Assembly (NCBI GenBank): GCA_014529385.2
Contig: CM043956.1
Coordinates: forward strand, 61,594,120-61,658,119
Reading direction: 5' to 3'
DNA: 64,000 nt
Source: Adiantum capillus-veneris
Taxonomy: Eukaryota > Streptophyta > Polypodiopsida > Polypodiales > Pteridaceae
Shown here in pieces: positions 22,628 to 33,959 of the stretch (within the stretch, counting starts at the first letter, position 1; each line of letters starts with the position of its first letter). The notes under the pieces are model-generated. The model was not told where the DNA came from and searched no databases. It was given only the letters and a program-made list of their open reading frames with translations. The position numbers and the translations under genes are program-made.

Positions 22628-23681
22628 TTCTCACAAACAGAGTTTAGATGAGGAGTTTGGCATACCCTTTGCATACCCTAGGTGAAGACTCTCGGTGCAA
22701 TACACTGCTGTAGGGAATCCACCAGCACAAGATCTCCCTACTTGCATATTTTGGTTTCATTGTATTAAAACACACCGAACTAGTTGCACTAAGAGAAAAT
22801 ATGTTGAAATATAATGTATTGGAAATTTAAGTAGTCTCTCTCATTTTAGCACAACTCACCATAAATCTATATCTATGAAAATATCTCCCCCTAAAGAAAC
22901 ATCTATATGATCATCCAAGAGGTCATCTGGATTTTCCTGCATTTTTCTCTTTGTTAATTGCTTCCTTTGTGTTTTCATCTTCGTTTTTCTCAGAAAAAAA
23001 AATTACGATTGAGAGTGTAATCCTAGTAGATGTGCACTTTGTGAGGCTATCTCAATGGCATACGACTACTTTGGTTGCAAAATCTTAGCATAGAAAATCA
23101 CCTAAAAAGAGAAATGAGTTTACATGAGATAATGTATATATTCCCACAATTAGTTGTAGTATGTTACAAAGTTGTACTTATTTATAGTGCTTGAGTAGGA
23201 CACATGTGCCTCAAACATTGCTCTATTTTTCTATGAACCCACACAACTCTCCTCTACACACTGTTACAACACGGCTCTCCATGTTCACTTCAAACCATGC
23301 ACGTCAAATACCTCCACTTCAAACCCTCTTTCACCCTCAAAATTTTCTATAGCATTCCAGAATTTTATATAGCTCAAGTTTATTGCAAACCTAAATTGCA
23401 AGGATAAACCTAAAACATAAACAAAAAATCTTAATTACAAGCTTAAGACTTACCACAACAACAAGCTTAAAGCGTAAAGCTAAATTCAATATATAAATCT
23501 AAATTCTAAGCACAAACCTAAAACCTTACCTCCAAGTGGAAACATAAACTACAAAAGCTTTAAATGCAAACCTTAAGCTTCAAACGCAAAGAAACTCTAA
23601 ATGCATACTTAAAACTATATCGTAACGTTAACCTCAACGTGAATCCTTAAATTTCATTGAAGCAATTAGTTTTGTTTGGAA

Positions 23682-23731
<50 letters not shown>

Positions 23732-24795
23732 TGGGAATATATATTTTACATTAGGTAGTGTTTGGAAATGCATTTAGGATTAAATAGAATGCTAATTTAC
23801 AAACAACCATAAATTAATTATTAAAAATATTAAATTTAACATTAAACATAGCTCTAGACTAATCAACTTCAAAATTATTTAAAACTAATCATAAAAGACG
23901 TTTAAACTAACCTTAAACACAAGGTGGCTCTGGTTGCTTGTGGCTGAAATGTTGGTAGATGCCATGGCTCGGGTGGCTTAGTGTGTAATTTTTTTCAATA
24001 CATTTATCACTCACAATTTGTGAGTATGGAAAAAAGAAACTTTTAAAGTAATCCTACAAACAACTCTTAATTAGTCTTGAAAAAACCCTAAAACAAACAT
24101 CAAATTAGTTGTTAGTTAATCAAACCTAAAACTAATCATAAGAAGTGTAACCTCATTGTAAATTAATCTTAAAGCTTAACCTAGCCATAAATCAATCTTA
24201 AACTAATTCTACAAACAACCTTAAAATAATCATAAGAGGCTTAACCTCAACGTAATCAAACCATAAAACTAGCTCTAGATTGGTTCTAAACTAATCAACT
24301 CTAAAACTAATCTTAAATTGCATTTTGAAAGGAAGTTAAATCAAGTCTGAGACTGATTCTAAACCACACTTTCAAAGAAAGTGTAAATCAAAATTAAACA
24401 ATTCTTAAAAGAATTCTAGAACTAATCCTGAAAGAAAAACTAACCAATAAATAAAACCATGTTAAACTAAACTAATCATACAACTAAGAAGTTTACTCTA
24501 CCTAATAAAGAAAACCTAATTTATCATTAAAAAATACCTAAAATAATGCTAAAGTAAACTTAATTAAACAAAAAATTAATCTTGAATAAAAATAAGTTTA
24601 TTTTAATTATAATTTGAATTTTAAGTAACAACCATCATAAATATTATTAATTCACAAAACCCTAAATTCAAATAACAACAATTTGTCAAAATTTTAACTT
24701 AAACTGTTAATTATATGTATAAAGGACTTTATAAAACACTTAAACCTATTACTAATTTCACAAATCAAATTTAAAACTTAAAAATTAGTTTTATT
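22628..24795. other. AT-rich, G-poor non-coding region
   Basis: No open frame worth calling. From about 23340 to 24790 the plus strand is strikingly poor in G and built of loosely repeated AAACTAATC and CTTAAAC-type words. A (TA)n run lies at 23685-23727. Confidence 0.6.
23685..23727. repeat. (TA)n microsatellite
   Basis: About 21 TA units. Confidence 0.95.
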
Positions 24796-24837
24796 TTAAC
24801 TCTTTTGTTGTTTAGCATGGATGTGCACATACATGTT

Positions 24838-24892
24838 TATAATAGTATGTGTGTATTACACAATGTATGTGTATTTTTGTGCTATATGTATG

Positions 24893-24936
<44 letters not shown>

Positions 24937-25061
24937 GATACGATTGCCAGGAACAAAAATTTGGGGTAGCCTTTCTTGCAACCTTTCTTGTATGTGTGCA
25001 GATCTACACGATGTATGTGTATTTTTGTGTTATGTGTATGTGTGTGTATGTTCTACACACA

Positions 25062-25109
<48 letters not shown>

Positions 25110-25160
25110 ATACAAGTACCAAAAACAATAGTTTGGGGTAGCCTTTCTTGCAGCAAAAAG
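24838..25160. repeat. tandem duplication of a roughly 165-bp unit containing (AC)n
   Basis: Both halves contain ATGTATGTGTATTTTTGTG, an AC run (24896-24933 and about 25056-25108), then a GGATAC and TTTGGGGTAGCCTTTCTTGC block. The second copy's AC run is interrupted by GCGC. Confidence 0.85.
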
Positions 25161-26164
25161 CTCAAATGTGTTCACGTCTTCTATCACTTTTCTTTTGCCT
25201 CATAAAAGCATCGATAGATAATTGCTAATGCGTATACCGGCACTAATACCATCTGTACCATATCATGGTGAGTGGTGATACTCTTTAAAAGGCTTAATAG
25301 TAACAAACATATATCAAAAGAAACATGGAAACATATCTCTTGAAACATGGTTTGTGAAGTCAACAAGGAAAAGGCTTGAGTGTTATATATGTTTTACCTT
25401 GATGTCTACTATTTTGAGGAAGAAGGAACAATCATGTTTATACTAACAAGTTTTGTACAAAAAACGATCGAAAAGAACATGCTCAAAACAATCATCTCTC
25501 CTGTATGAAACCAGCACAAAATACTTGTTGAAAATATCCAGTTTTATTATATTTAATAAGTTCTATTAAGAACTTACAAACTCTAATAAGTAAAGCATGA
25601 AATCTTGAAAATACTAGCCACCTACAACTTTTGAAATTACCTCTAAACTTTATATTGGGAGGTGAGAAGTTATTGTAAAAATCTCCACATATAATCAAGT
25701 TATCTCTTAAATTTTCCATGTGTAAGAGTATCATGCTTCCAAAGCGATGGACGATACAACTAAAAAGAAGGATTAGGATAGCAGTTGCAAGAGAGAAAGG
25801 ACCCTATAAGGCTGTCACAAAAACAACACCAGCTAGGATATTCAAATCATGCACGCATTGCAAAAAAAGAAATATTGATGTAGGAGCAATACCATTAGCA
25901 ATGGCCAAAGGACAAAGGCACTAGCAAGCCATTGTAGCAAAAATCCAAGGTGTAACGAGACAGCAAGGTCATAATTTGGGGATCAACGAGACCAACAATT
26001 CTTCTCAACCTAATCTCTTTCAATATTGTAGTAGAGTTTATGAGCGAGTACTATTCTTGGAGGATAAATCTGAATAAGAGATATATTAATAAATATAGAT
26101 ATAGTGTCACAACTATGGTTGATGTCATTAGAAAGAATCGTATGACTTAAACTGCGGTTGCAAT
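25161..26164. other. no recognisable gene
   Basis: AT-rich sequence with short open frames on both strands and no domain recognised. Confidence 0.5.
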
Positions 26165-26167
26165 GTG

Positions 26168-26381
26168 TTGGGGAAAAGGCGCCATGTGCCTTGCCTCGGG
26201 GTTGAATGTTTGGTATCCAGCCGTCCATTGACTTCACTAACTACTAATTTTATTTCTTCTACGTAAAAGAATAAGGGGTCTCACTTAATTTAGTAGTGAG
26301 TATTGCTCCCATACACAATCACTCTACACTCACTGCACATGCACACACACCACACACCTTTTGCACTAGTATGCTCTTCAA
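26168..26381 (+). repeat. solo or truncated copia-type LTR with adjacent PBS
   Basis: It starts TGTTGGGGAAAAGG and ends in CTCTTCAAC before TGGTATCAGA (26381-26390), a PBS-like sequence. The middle part (CTAATTTTATTTCTTCTAC, then AAGGGGTCTC, TAGTAGTGAGTA, and CACACA-rich end) is matched by 54310-54490. No gag or pol follows. Confidence 0.6.
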
Positions 26382-26390
26382 CTGGTATCA

Positions 26391-27290
26391 GAACTCAGAG
26401 AGACTGGTGACAAAAATCTTGGCATTGCATTGTAGAGAGCACAACAAAAGCATGAACAAAACCTTTTGCAACTCATTTTTTCCACTTTCACGCAAAATAC
26501 AATTTTTTGCATATCTTTGTCACACGGAGTCGAATAGATATGATTCAAGAAGTTTAAGTTGGGGTTTTGGCATGTTTTGGATGCTATGGTTTTGTCAATT
26601 TTTTGAGATTTTGATTACAGTCACAACAATTACGACAGTGATAGGTCTGTTTTGCACTTTCAGATTTAAAAAAATTCTATTTTTGACAAATCTCTTACAC
26701 TAGGTCTTGGACCTATATCATCTAGGAGTCAACCCCAAGGTTTCTTGACATTTTGGAAGGGTTGGTGGTATCAAAATTTTAAAATTTTGACACTAAATGT
26801 TTTTCAGCAACTTGGGTAATTTCTACGGATAGTAGCTTTGACAACAATTGAACTCCTACATTGTAAAGCATTATATAGTTTGTGTATTTCACATTATGGT
26901 GCTATTTGAAAGATGATTTACTTTATACCTGTATATAAAAGTGTTGATTTGGAATATGGATTTTGGATTGATACATATCCACATGCGATATTGTGCACAT
27001 TGAGACTGTGTGGGATTTTCACATAGATTTATGCACAGTTTTGTGCAATTTATTGTCATGTATTACATATGTGAATACATAATGAACTCGCTACAACTCA
27101 TAGGTGACGGATTCACGTGTATACATGTGTTTTGGACAAGTGGAGTTATCTAGAGAGCTTCCTGATGCGAAGGTGAGCTCCGTTGCCATGCTCTTCGTGG
27201 TTAATATATACCTCATGTGGATTTGTGATTTAAAATGGTTTTGTTTTTGACAAGTTTATGCGCTTGTTCAACCCATCAATTTCTTTTGTT
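26391..27290. other. no recognisable gene
   Basis: AT-rich DNA after the PBS-like site. It may be untranslated leader of a deleted copia element. Confidence 0.4.
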
Positions 27291-27294
27291 TATC

Positions 27295-27557
27295 TTCATT
27301 GTGTTCGGAGAGCTTTTATTCAGTTTGACTTGATGTATGACAGATTATGAGTGGGAGATTTGGTCTTTGATTACATGCTTCATTGTGTTTGGTGAGCTTT
27401 TATTCAGTTTGACTTGATGTGTGTATGACAGATTGTGAGTGGGAGATTTGGTCTTTTATTATATGCATAGTCAAGGTGGCTTCATTGATGTGTGTATGAC
27501 AGATTGTGAGTGGGAGATTTGGTCTTTTATTATATGCATAGTCAAGGTGGCTTCATT
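27295..27557. repeat. tandem repeat, units of about 71-95 bp
   Basis: Blocks carrying CTTGATGTATGACAGATT, GAGTGGGAGATTTGGTCTTT and TTCATTG recur three times. The last two copies (27415-27485 and 27486-27556) are a near-perfect 71-bp tandem pair. Confidence 0.85.
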
Positions 27558-28288
27558 GTTGCTATTATGCATTTTTTGTGTGTTGTTAATCGTTTATGGT
27601 TGAAAGTATTGGAGATATTTTTCAATTTATAGGAACAAATATGCCAAATTTTTCCATGCTCTCGCTATAGTTTCTACCTATTCGTAGTTTACTTTGATGC
27701 TATACTAGTCAATTTACTTCTACATTGACATTGATTTTAGTATCCGCTCTCGCAGAAGTGAGATTTGTGTATACTTGTTGTGGCTACAAATTAAAGGTAG
27801 TCAAAAATTACAAGTTCTACATATTTACACAATTGTCGGATTTTCTAGCACCATTTGTGGGATATTTTCTATTTTCTCAGTTTTTATTCTTTGCTACTCA
27901 TTGTGTTTGCATTTTTATTTGGCAGTTTAAGGAAATATTTAAAACTTAATCAAGCTTTGACCAAGGGCTAGAATGGTGGGGTAGATAGCCTAGACGTGCC
28001 TTTATAAAAATACTTTTGCTTATTTTCTTGGAGAATATATATTACAAATTTTACAAGATCTGGTTGGAGTTACTCTCTCCCCAAAAGCACCTTTTCAATT
28101 TTCAAATACTAAAAGTTTCCCTCTCTTGTCCCCTCTTTGTCTTCTCTCTCTTCTTGTTTCTCCCCCTCCAAAAGTTTCCCAAGCTCTCTTTCTCTCCCCT
28201 CAGCTGGCTGAAAATTGCAAATCTACAATCTTTATCCCCACTCTCTCTCTAAAACACCTTGATATCTCTCTCTCCTCCTCTTCTCATG
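27558..28288. other. no recognisable gene
   Basis: T-rich and then C/T-rich sequence with short hydrophobic open frames. Nothing I can support. Confidence 0.5.
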
Positions 28289-28323
28289 CTAGGGCAGCTT
28301 TTTGTAATGTAGCCTACCACACA

Positions 28324-28629
28324 TCATTCTACCTCTGTAGCATCTCCTTTTAGATTTGCAACCTCTTCCTCCATAGCTACAACATCTCCTTCTAAACCTG
28401 CAACCTCTTCCTCCATAGCTACAACATCTCCTTGTAAACCTGCAACCTCTTTCTCCATAGCTACAACATCTCCCTTTAGATCTGCAACCTCTTTCTCCAT
28501 AGCTCCAACATTTTCTTCCAGATCTACAACATCTTTCTCCATAGCTCCAACATCCCATTCTAGATCTGCAACTTCTATCTCCATAGCTCCAACTTCTAGG
28601 TTCCCATTCCACTTCTGCTCTCTTCCCAA
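28324..28629 (-). CDS. coiled-coil protein fragment made of 14-residue repeats (42-bp minisatellite)
   Basis: About six 42-bp units encode variants of GDVVAMEKEVADLE. Hydrophobic V/M/V/L residues sit at heptad a and d positions and acidic/basic residues elsewhere, so each unit is exactly two heptads of a coiled coil. In the minus frame there is no ATG until the sixteenth codon (MEIEVADLEWD). Upstream, another frame reads MLHVKKEVMELEKEMQAW, also coiled-coil-like, suggesting a frameshift in a longer protein. No known domain is recognised. The frame stops after DATEVE. It could be an expressed repeat gene or a decayed copy; the preserved heptads argue it was once translated in this frame. Confidence 0.45.
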   Translation of the reverse strand: MGREQKWNGNLEVGAMEIEVADLEWDVGAMEKDVVDLEENVGAMEKEVADLKGDVVAMEKEVAGLQGDVVAMEEEVAGLEGDVVAMEEEVANLKGDATEVE

Positions 28630-28859
28630 GCTTGCATCTCTTTTTCGAGTTCCATAACCTCTTTCTTGACATGCAACATCAACTTTCCTACTCTAGCTCC
28701 CTATCTCTTTTCAAAATCCTTTTCACAGTTGTTGCAACATCTCCTTCTTTACTGTGTGTTTGTGTGTGTGTGAACTATTCACTATTCAAGTAATTTCTAG
28801 CAAGAGTGTACTTGCTCATAGCTACCCGACAAAAGATTACAATGCAGTAGAGATCTACT

Positions 28860-29400
28860 ATGCATGGTGCCAATGTAGCAGAATGCAAGTATGTAAGGCT
28901 TATGAAGGGTCACACGTTTTCAATGTTGGCAAAGGATCCTAAGGTAAGTGTCGGTTCCTGCAAAGCATGTGTTGTTAGTGTATTTTTTCCATGAATGACT
29001 CATTGGAGCTCTTTTTACTTTGAAATTACAAGGATTCTTTATTAATCATCTCTTGTTTTAGCAGATTCTCCTATATTCAACAACATTGAAAACTGGTACT
29101 AGTGCCTCAAAAGATTTATTTGAAAGCTGCTACTATCAATGGTTGGAAAACTTGACTCCAATGCATTTCAGCAATGTAGGCCACAATATGGGTTGGTCTA
29201 AATTCAACAATGTTCAAATACTTGCTCTTGGAAGAGGTGAAGTTTTGAATGTTTATATTGCAATCAAATTCAGCTATGGATTTAAGAAACTCACATTGTA
29301 TTTAGCTTTTGATATTGTATATCTACGTGTTCATGTTTTATTTGCAGAAGGTGTATCGCAAAAGTTAATGAAAGTGGAATTTCATGCCTACAATATTTAA
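28860..29400 (+). CDS. possible three-exon small gene, 102 codons, unknown function
   Basis: Three segments join with consistent phase and good splice sites. Exon 28860-28943 (MHGANVAECKYVRLMKGHTF...) ends in AAG|GTAAGT. Exon 29065-29236 starts after TTTTAGCAG and ends GAG|GTGAAG. Exon 29348-29400 starts after TTTTATTTGCAG and ends at TAA. The product would be about 102 residues with an aromatic centre (FESCYYQWLENL, GHNMGWSKF). The second intron is 111 bp with no stop in frame, so retention would also give an open frame. I do not recognise the family. Upstream exons may exist; it could equally be a captured gene fragment. Confidence 0.35.
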
Positions 29401-30446
29401 ATAGTCAATCCCTAGGGAGATATAATCAGTCACTTTGTGGCTCAATTGCAGACCAAGAACCAACCAAGCCAGGATGGACATTTGAGTATGGAACCAAATC
29501 TCAACAACCAAGAATCGGTTGAAAGTGTCTGCTAAACTTACAATTGCAAAGAAAAGTGCTGCAAATGGAAGGCAAGATGAAGGGGCCAAAAGGCGGAGCA
29601 ATAGAGTGGTAGTGAGAGAGAGAGAGAGAGTCTAGCTTTGTTCTCATGTACAGAACACTTAAGTACAAAACTCATATGCTAAGCCAGTGGACTCATGTAA
29701 TTGATTAATGCAATACAACCTTTACCATCTTATTGTGTCATCTCTTTACTTGCAGAACTTTGTCATTGTTTTGAAGTTACTTTATGTTGTCATTCATGTT
29801 AATTGTGTGCACTTGTCTTGAAATACTATTGTTTCTCTCATTTTCTAGGCCCCACAAAAATTTGTGTTGAGAACCAGGTTAGCCAAGAATATTTGCAGTT
29901 GACACATTCTTGTACATAATTGGATATCAATAGTGGCTAGTGAAAGAATGGTCATAAGGCACCATAAAACAAAGGAAAGCTCGTTATTCGTGTTTCTAAA
30001 TAAAGGACCCTAAATCTAAAATGTGGACATGAAACATATAGTTGATAATAGTACAATTAGCCTTTATAGAAATTAGGAAGAGGATGGGATATAGGAGGGC
30101 CTCTTATTTGGAAGTTTAAGTACTTAATGAATATTTGACCAAATGCTAGAATGGTGGGGTAAGTGGTGGACTTTAGGACATATGCACAAAAGTTCCTTGG
30201 ATCAAGTTAGTGGCTTAGACCACTCAAGTCATGGTAGATTTTGATAATATGACCATAACTTCCATATACAATATGAAATATTCATGGAAGTATAGTTTTA
30301 ATACATTAACAACATGATAAGACTTTTATTTTATTTCAAAGGACCCAAAAAATGGATTTACAAAAAAAAAGGCTATGCAATAAGTGAATTTATTATTGAG
30401 CCTAAATGAGTAATGAATTCCATAAATCTTTAGTGAGATATCATAG
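29401..30446. other. no recognisable gene
   Basis: Contains a short GA repeat (29611-29630). GCTAGAATGGTGGGGTA near 30140 also occurs near 27968, marking some dispersed repeat. Confidence 0.5.
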
Positions 30447-30451
30447 AAGCT
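30447..30451. repeat. target-site duplication AAGCT, left copy
   Basis: AAGCT directly precedes the TGTTAACC LTR start and recurs at 49446-49450 directly after the displaced LTR end. Confidence 0.8.
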
Positions 30452-31021
30452 TGTTAACCCTCACGGCTCACGGACACCCTATCACCTACAACAGACGCCG
30501 TATTATTTATTTAGTAGAGTCAGGGACCAGGCTTGTCAGTCCAATAGAAAAAGGGTAGAGTGATCGCCGATAAGAGGTGCACCCTAACAGGAACATTTAA
30601 GGGTTAGTTGGCTAAGTATGGGCGCCCAAGTGTGAATGGGGCGAGTTCATATAAAAGTCTCATAAACCTAAAAATCTCTCATTTGTGCATTTGAAGAGTG
30701 CTCTTGCTCCATCTCCATCTTCTTCATCTTCATCTCCTTGTGTGTCTGTGTATGCGTGTGTGTGTGTGAGAGAGAGAGAGAGTGCGATCAAGCATTGCGA
30801 CGATGGCACGGCGGCGGCGAAGCGGTTGACCGCGGCACAGCGGCGGCTCCTTCTTCTTCGGGGCGAGGAATCCTCCACGAAGGCAAGCATAGGGCGGTGA
30901 GTGACACACCCTTGCTCTCTTGAGCTTGCTAGATTAGTCTAGTTGTGTGCTTATAGCCATTTGTGGCTCGCATACAGTGTATTGGCAAGTCCCTTGCATT
31001 GACACGTGCGACAAACATGCA
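30452..31021 (+). repeat. 5' LTR (about 570 bp)
   Basis: TGTTAACCC start. TATA box TATAAAA at 30650-30656, GT/GA microsatellite near 30741-30782, end around GCA 31021 just before the PBS. It aligns throughout with 38697-39242; the main differences are microsatellite length and scattered substitutions. Confidence 0.88.
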
Positions 31022-31026
31022 CTTTT

Positions 31027-31044
31027 TGGGCGCCGTTGCCGGGG
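31027..31044 (+). promoter_or_regulatory. primer binding site, tRNA-Asp type
   Basis: TGGGCGCCGTTGCCGGGG resembles the TGGCGCCGTTGCCGGGG site known from Athila/Tat-type plant elements, with one extra G. Confidence 0.85.
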
Positions 31045-31774
31045 AATTCCTTGCATTAAGCTTGAGTAGCACTCTATGCTACTTTGTGGTGCATTTTGAA
31101 ATGTAGGAAAGGTAGAGAAGGAAGGTGTGTGTGTTGAGAAGGAGTTTTTTTTGTTGTTGTGTATGTTTTTTTAATAAGGTATTGAAAGGTACTTTGTTTT
31201 TTCTGTTCATAAGGTGTTTTCTTTGAGATAAGGTGTTAGGATTAAGGTAGTAAATCCATAATGTTAGTTCTCTGTAAAGTACAGTAAGTAGTTCTGTTAG
31301 CTAATGAGTTTTTGTAGTAGTGTGTTAGTGTGTAACAGTAGCTGTATTAGTGGTAAGTAGGTAAGCTAGGTGTTTGTGTGCTTGCGCGCACAGCACGGCC
31401 GCGGCGACCTTATCCAAAAAAATCAAAAATATATTTTTTAAAAAAATTAAAATGTAAAATTTTAAAGGTAAGATCGAGATCAGAAATATCCCGCAGACCC
31501 AAGCCCAACCCCATGCTCAGGCTCACAGGCCTCAGTCCCCCTTTAAAATTACGTATTTTAGCCTCACACGTAGGTAAAAATCGACCTTTTTGAGGACCAA
31601 CGGAGCTTCGGGTAACCGAACGCTGTGTTGTAAAGCATACCACAACCCCCTGAGCGATATGCTTGTTTCAAGCTATCACACACTCTAATCCAAAAACCAA
31701 TCATTAAAAAAAATAAAAAAACAAATGAAAACGGACGCCTAAAAAAATAAGCGATTAACCTTCGAGGTTATTCG
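31045..31774. other. untranslated leader of the gag-protease element
   Basis: No domain visible. Short open frames here are not supported. Confidence 0.6.
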
Positions 31775-32392
31775 TTGACGCTTATAGGGTGCCAAAGGCA
31801 CATGCATCTGTGCTCTGGTCGTGTGCTAGAGACCGAGCAACTAGAGATCATTTCGACTTATACGAGTTCTCAATATCCACCTACCTTAGGTTTCGAGCCC
31901 TCGGCGGGGACCCAAGGTAGTACAAACCAAGACCCAAACATAGCAGCTAGTGACTCTTCCTCTGACTACGACGTCATGGAGGGTTTCCCAATGCCTAATC
32001 CCGATAGCTCAAGCCAAGAGATGCATGCCATGGGTCCACGGTCTGGTTTGAAGGTTAGCCACTTGAAGGAAACCTTTAGTAGAGCCACTCGCTCCGAACA
32101 TGGAGCTAACGATGTAAATGAGGAGGGTGGAGAAGTAAATTCGCCATTCATGACCAACATAGACCCTATGCTCTTAGAGAGTGTGCACGTGAATACTCCA
32201 TTCACTGCACCCCCTGACTCTTCAGAGCTATTTTGCTCCGAGGTTATATTACCTGATGGTAGAAGCCTTGCCGAAGTGCAAGAGGTTGAACGATATATCA
32301 TTGCGGCTAGCGAAAAGGAAATTAAGAGCTTACGCAAGGCGGAGCAACGAAGAGAGTTAAAAGCAAAGCTCCTATGTCAATATCCTTCCTAG
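31775..32392 (+). pseudogene. N-terminal gag-region ORF of the gag-protease element, unknown domain
   Basis: The open frame is about 205 codons; the first upstream codon is TTG-like and the first ATGs fall within MHLCSGR and MEGFPMPNPDSS. It is serine- and acid-rich, then ends in a helical charged stretch (EVERYIIAASEKEIKSLRKAEQRRELKAK, described here only in part). It lies between the PBS and the gag core, where such elements have the gag N-terminus. Sequence after the stop (32393-32790) is full of stops. Confidence 0.5.
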
Positions 32393-32789
32393 GAGAGCAA
32401 TCGAATGCTCCTGACTTAGCAACCACTAAGTGTCAACCCATAGAGAGACACATTGCATCTAGTTGAAAGGACACCCCTAGCACCTCAGGCCTAGATGGAG
32501 CGTTCCTAAATGAGAACTGGGAGTACAAACTACAAACGAAAATTCTAACCGACCTATACATAGGTCACACCTATCACGTGGGTTGGTTAGATATCCTACA
32601 ATCCACAACGGGTGCTACTAGTGTGGAGGATCAACAACAAAGAGTTTGTGAGGTCATCCATAGGGTTATTGAGCTAGAGAGATAGAACAAGAGGATCCAC
32701 ATGCCTTCAACTGGTCTCATGAGATTCTTGGATACAGGGAAGGCTAAACAACCAACCTTATCACTAATGGGACTCCCTCGGTAAGTCCG

Positions 32790-33224
32790 ATGGATCCTCC
32801 ATACGTTGTTTTGCAAGGGGTCTCGGTGCAATCTAAGCCCACAAGTGATAGCTTTACTTTTCCAAGTCTAGCTCATCTTTCCCTTGATGACGCCACGGCT
32901 ACCATGCCTACCCCAATGATGAGCATGCCAAGAAGCATGCCATGGACCTCATTTGTTAGTAAAGCACCGCTACATGGTAGCTCAATGCCGACAACAATAC
33001 CTACAAGTGTGTATCAGTCCTATACACCCATGGGTCCTCGTACTCATGTAGTTCCTACCCCTCCATTGTTTCAACTACCTATGCTCCACAACCACAACAC
33101 CCAAGCTCTTATTTCCATTGGACCATACCGGCTAGAATTAGCATGTCACATAAGACGTGATCTGCTATGCCTAGGGCCACACATATCTCTGGGGATTCAC
33201 CATGGAAAACTTACCGCACCACGT
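32790..33224 (+). pseudogene. proline/methionine-rich gag spacer of the gag-protease element
   Basis: It reads MDPPYVVLQGVSVQSKP, then repeated PTP/MPT segments (TATMPTPMMSMPRSMPW, YTPMGPRTHVVPTPP). This low-complexity stretch resembles text just after the 33225-33915 interruption (GPPHGTTPYQTWNPRS, MPIPTPHV). It was probably continuous with that gag text. Confidence 0.45.
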
Positions 33225-33915
33225 AAGTGCAAGGGAGGGGTTTTTTTTTACAAGCTACATAAACGTATAAGTTAGGGGCAGGCCCCCAATAATTTATCTC
33301 CCAAGCCTAAAAGTAAGAGAGGGGGTATCATATTTAGGGGGGGGGTAGGGGAGAAGTGAGAAAAGGGGGAAATGAGAGGAAGTTTTGTGTTTCCAAATCA
33401 TGGCTTCCCAAAAGAGTCTGCCCTCAAACTTGTGAGTCAATAGCTACAAAGATACATGCAAGAACTGACACTGCTTTGTATCAATCTCTTGTTTTGTGAT
33501 TATAGTTCATTTGTTGAGGGATAAAAGCTATAAAGACTCATTATACAGATACAAATTTACACGGAGAACCTAGCATAACTTTATAACCATGTTTTTTGTG
33601 TAATTTAGATGGGTCAAAATTAGACGAGTAGCTAGAGTGCAGGCTGAACAGGCACATAGTTTGAAAGTCAAACTAAGACACATTGAGGGTACATCTAGTT
33701 ATCAACAGAAGTGGTTTCTTGGTATGTTTCCAGTCACTATGCTACACGCTCTTTGAATAGTTTTACTCAGTTAGATCATGTGAGACCTAAATATTATGTG
33801 TAAGATAGGGGTATGATATTTTTTTGCATTGATTGTTGTATAAGCGTAGAAAGGGGTGTCATATTTCATAATATGAGTCGTATATAGGGGATTTATCAAA
33901 TTTGTCCGCTCGCAG
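33225..33915 (+). other. 691-bp intron-like interruption in gag
   Basis: A strong donor (CCAC|GTAAGT) opens it and a plausible acceptor (GTCCGCTCGCAG|GTGG) closes it. The interior is non-coding, with G-rich runs at 33337-33349. It separates two stretches of similar proline-rich gag text. It may be a real intron, an inserted element, or chance; no terminal repeats seen. Confidence 0.3.
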
Positions 33916-33959
33916 GTGGCGTCTTGTTTTGTATATAGAGTGAATCCCCCGGGACACAT

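Noticed and set aside
28324-28680. 42-bp repeats as a possible CRISPR array
   Set aside because: Units are contiguous with no unique spacers, lie in a plant genome, and encode heptads; it is a minisatellite.
30660-30900. Arg/Ser-rich open frames in the LTR (also at 38913-39163)
   Set aside because: They lie within LTR microsatellite and U5 sequence; the two LTR copies give different proteins.
31378-31643. Short ORFs in the leader after the tRNA-Asp PBS
   Set aside because: Antisense overlap of each other and basic low-complexity content; no conservation argument available.
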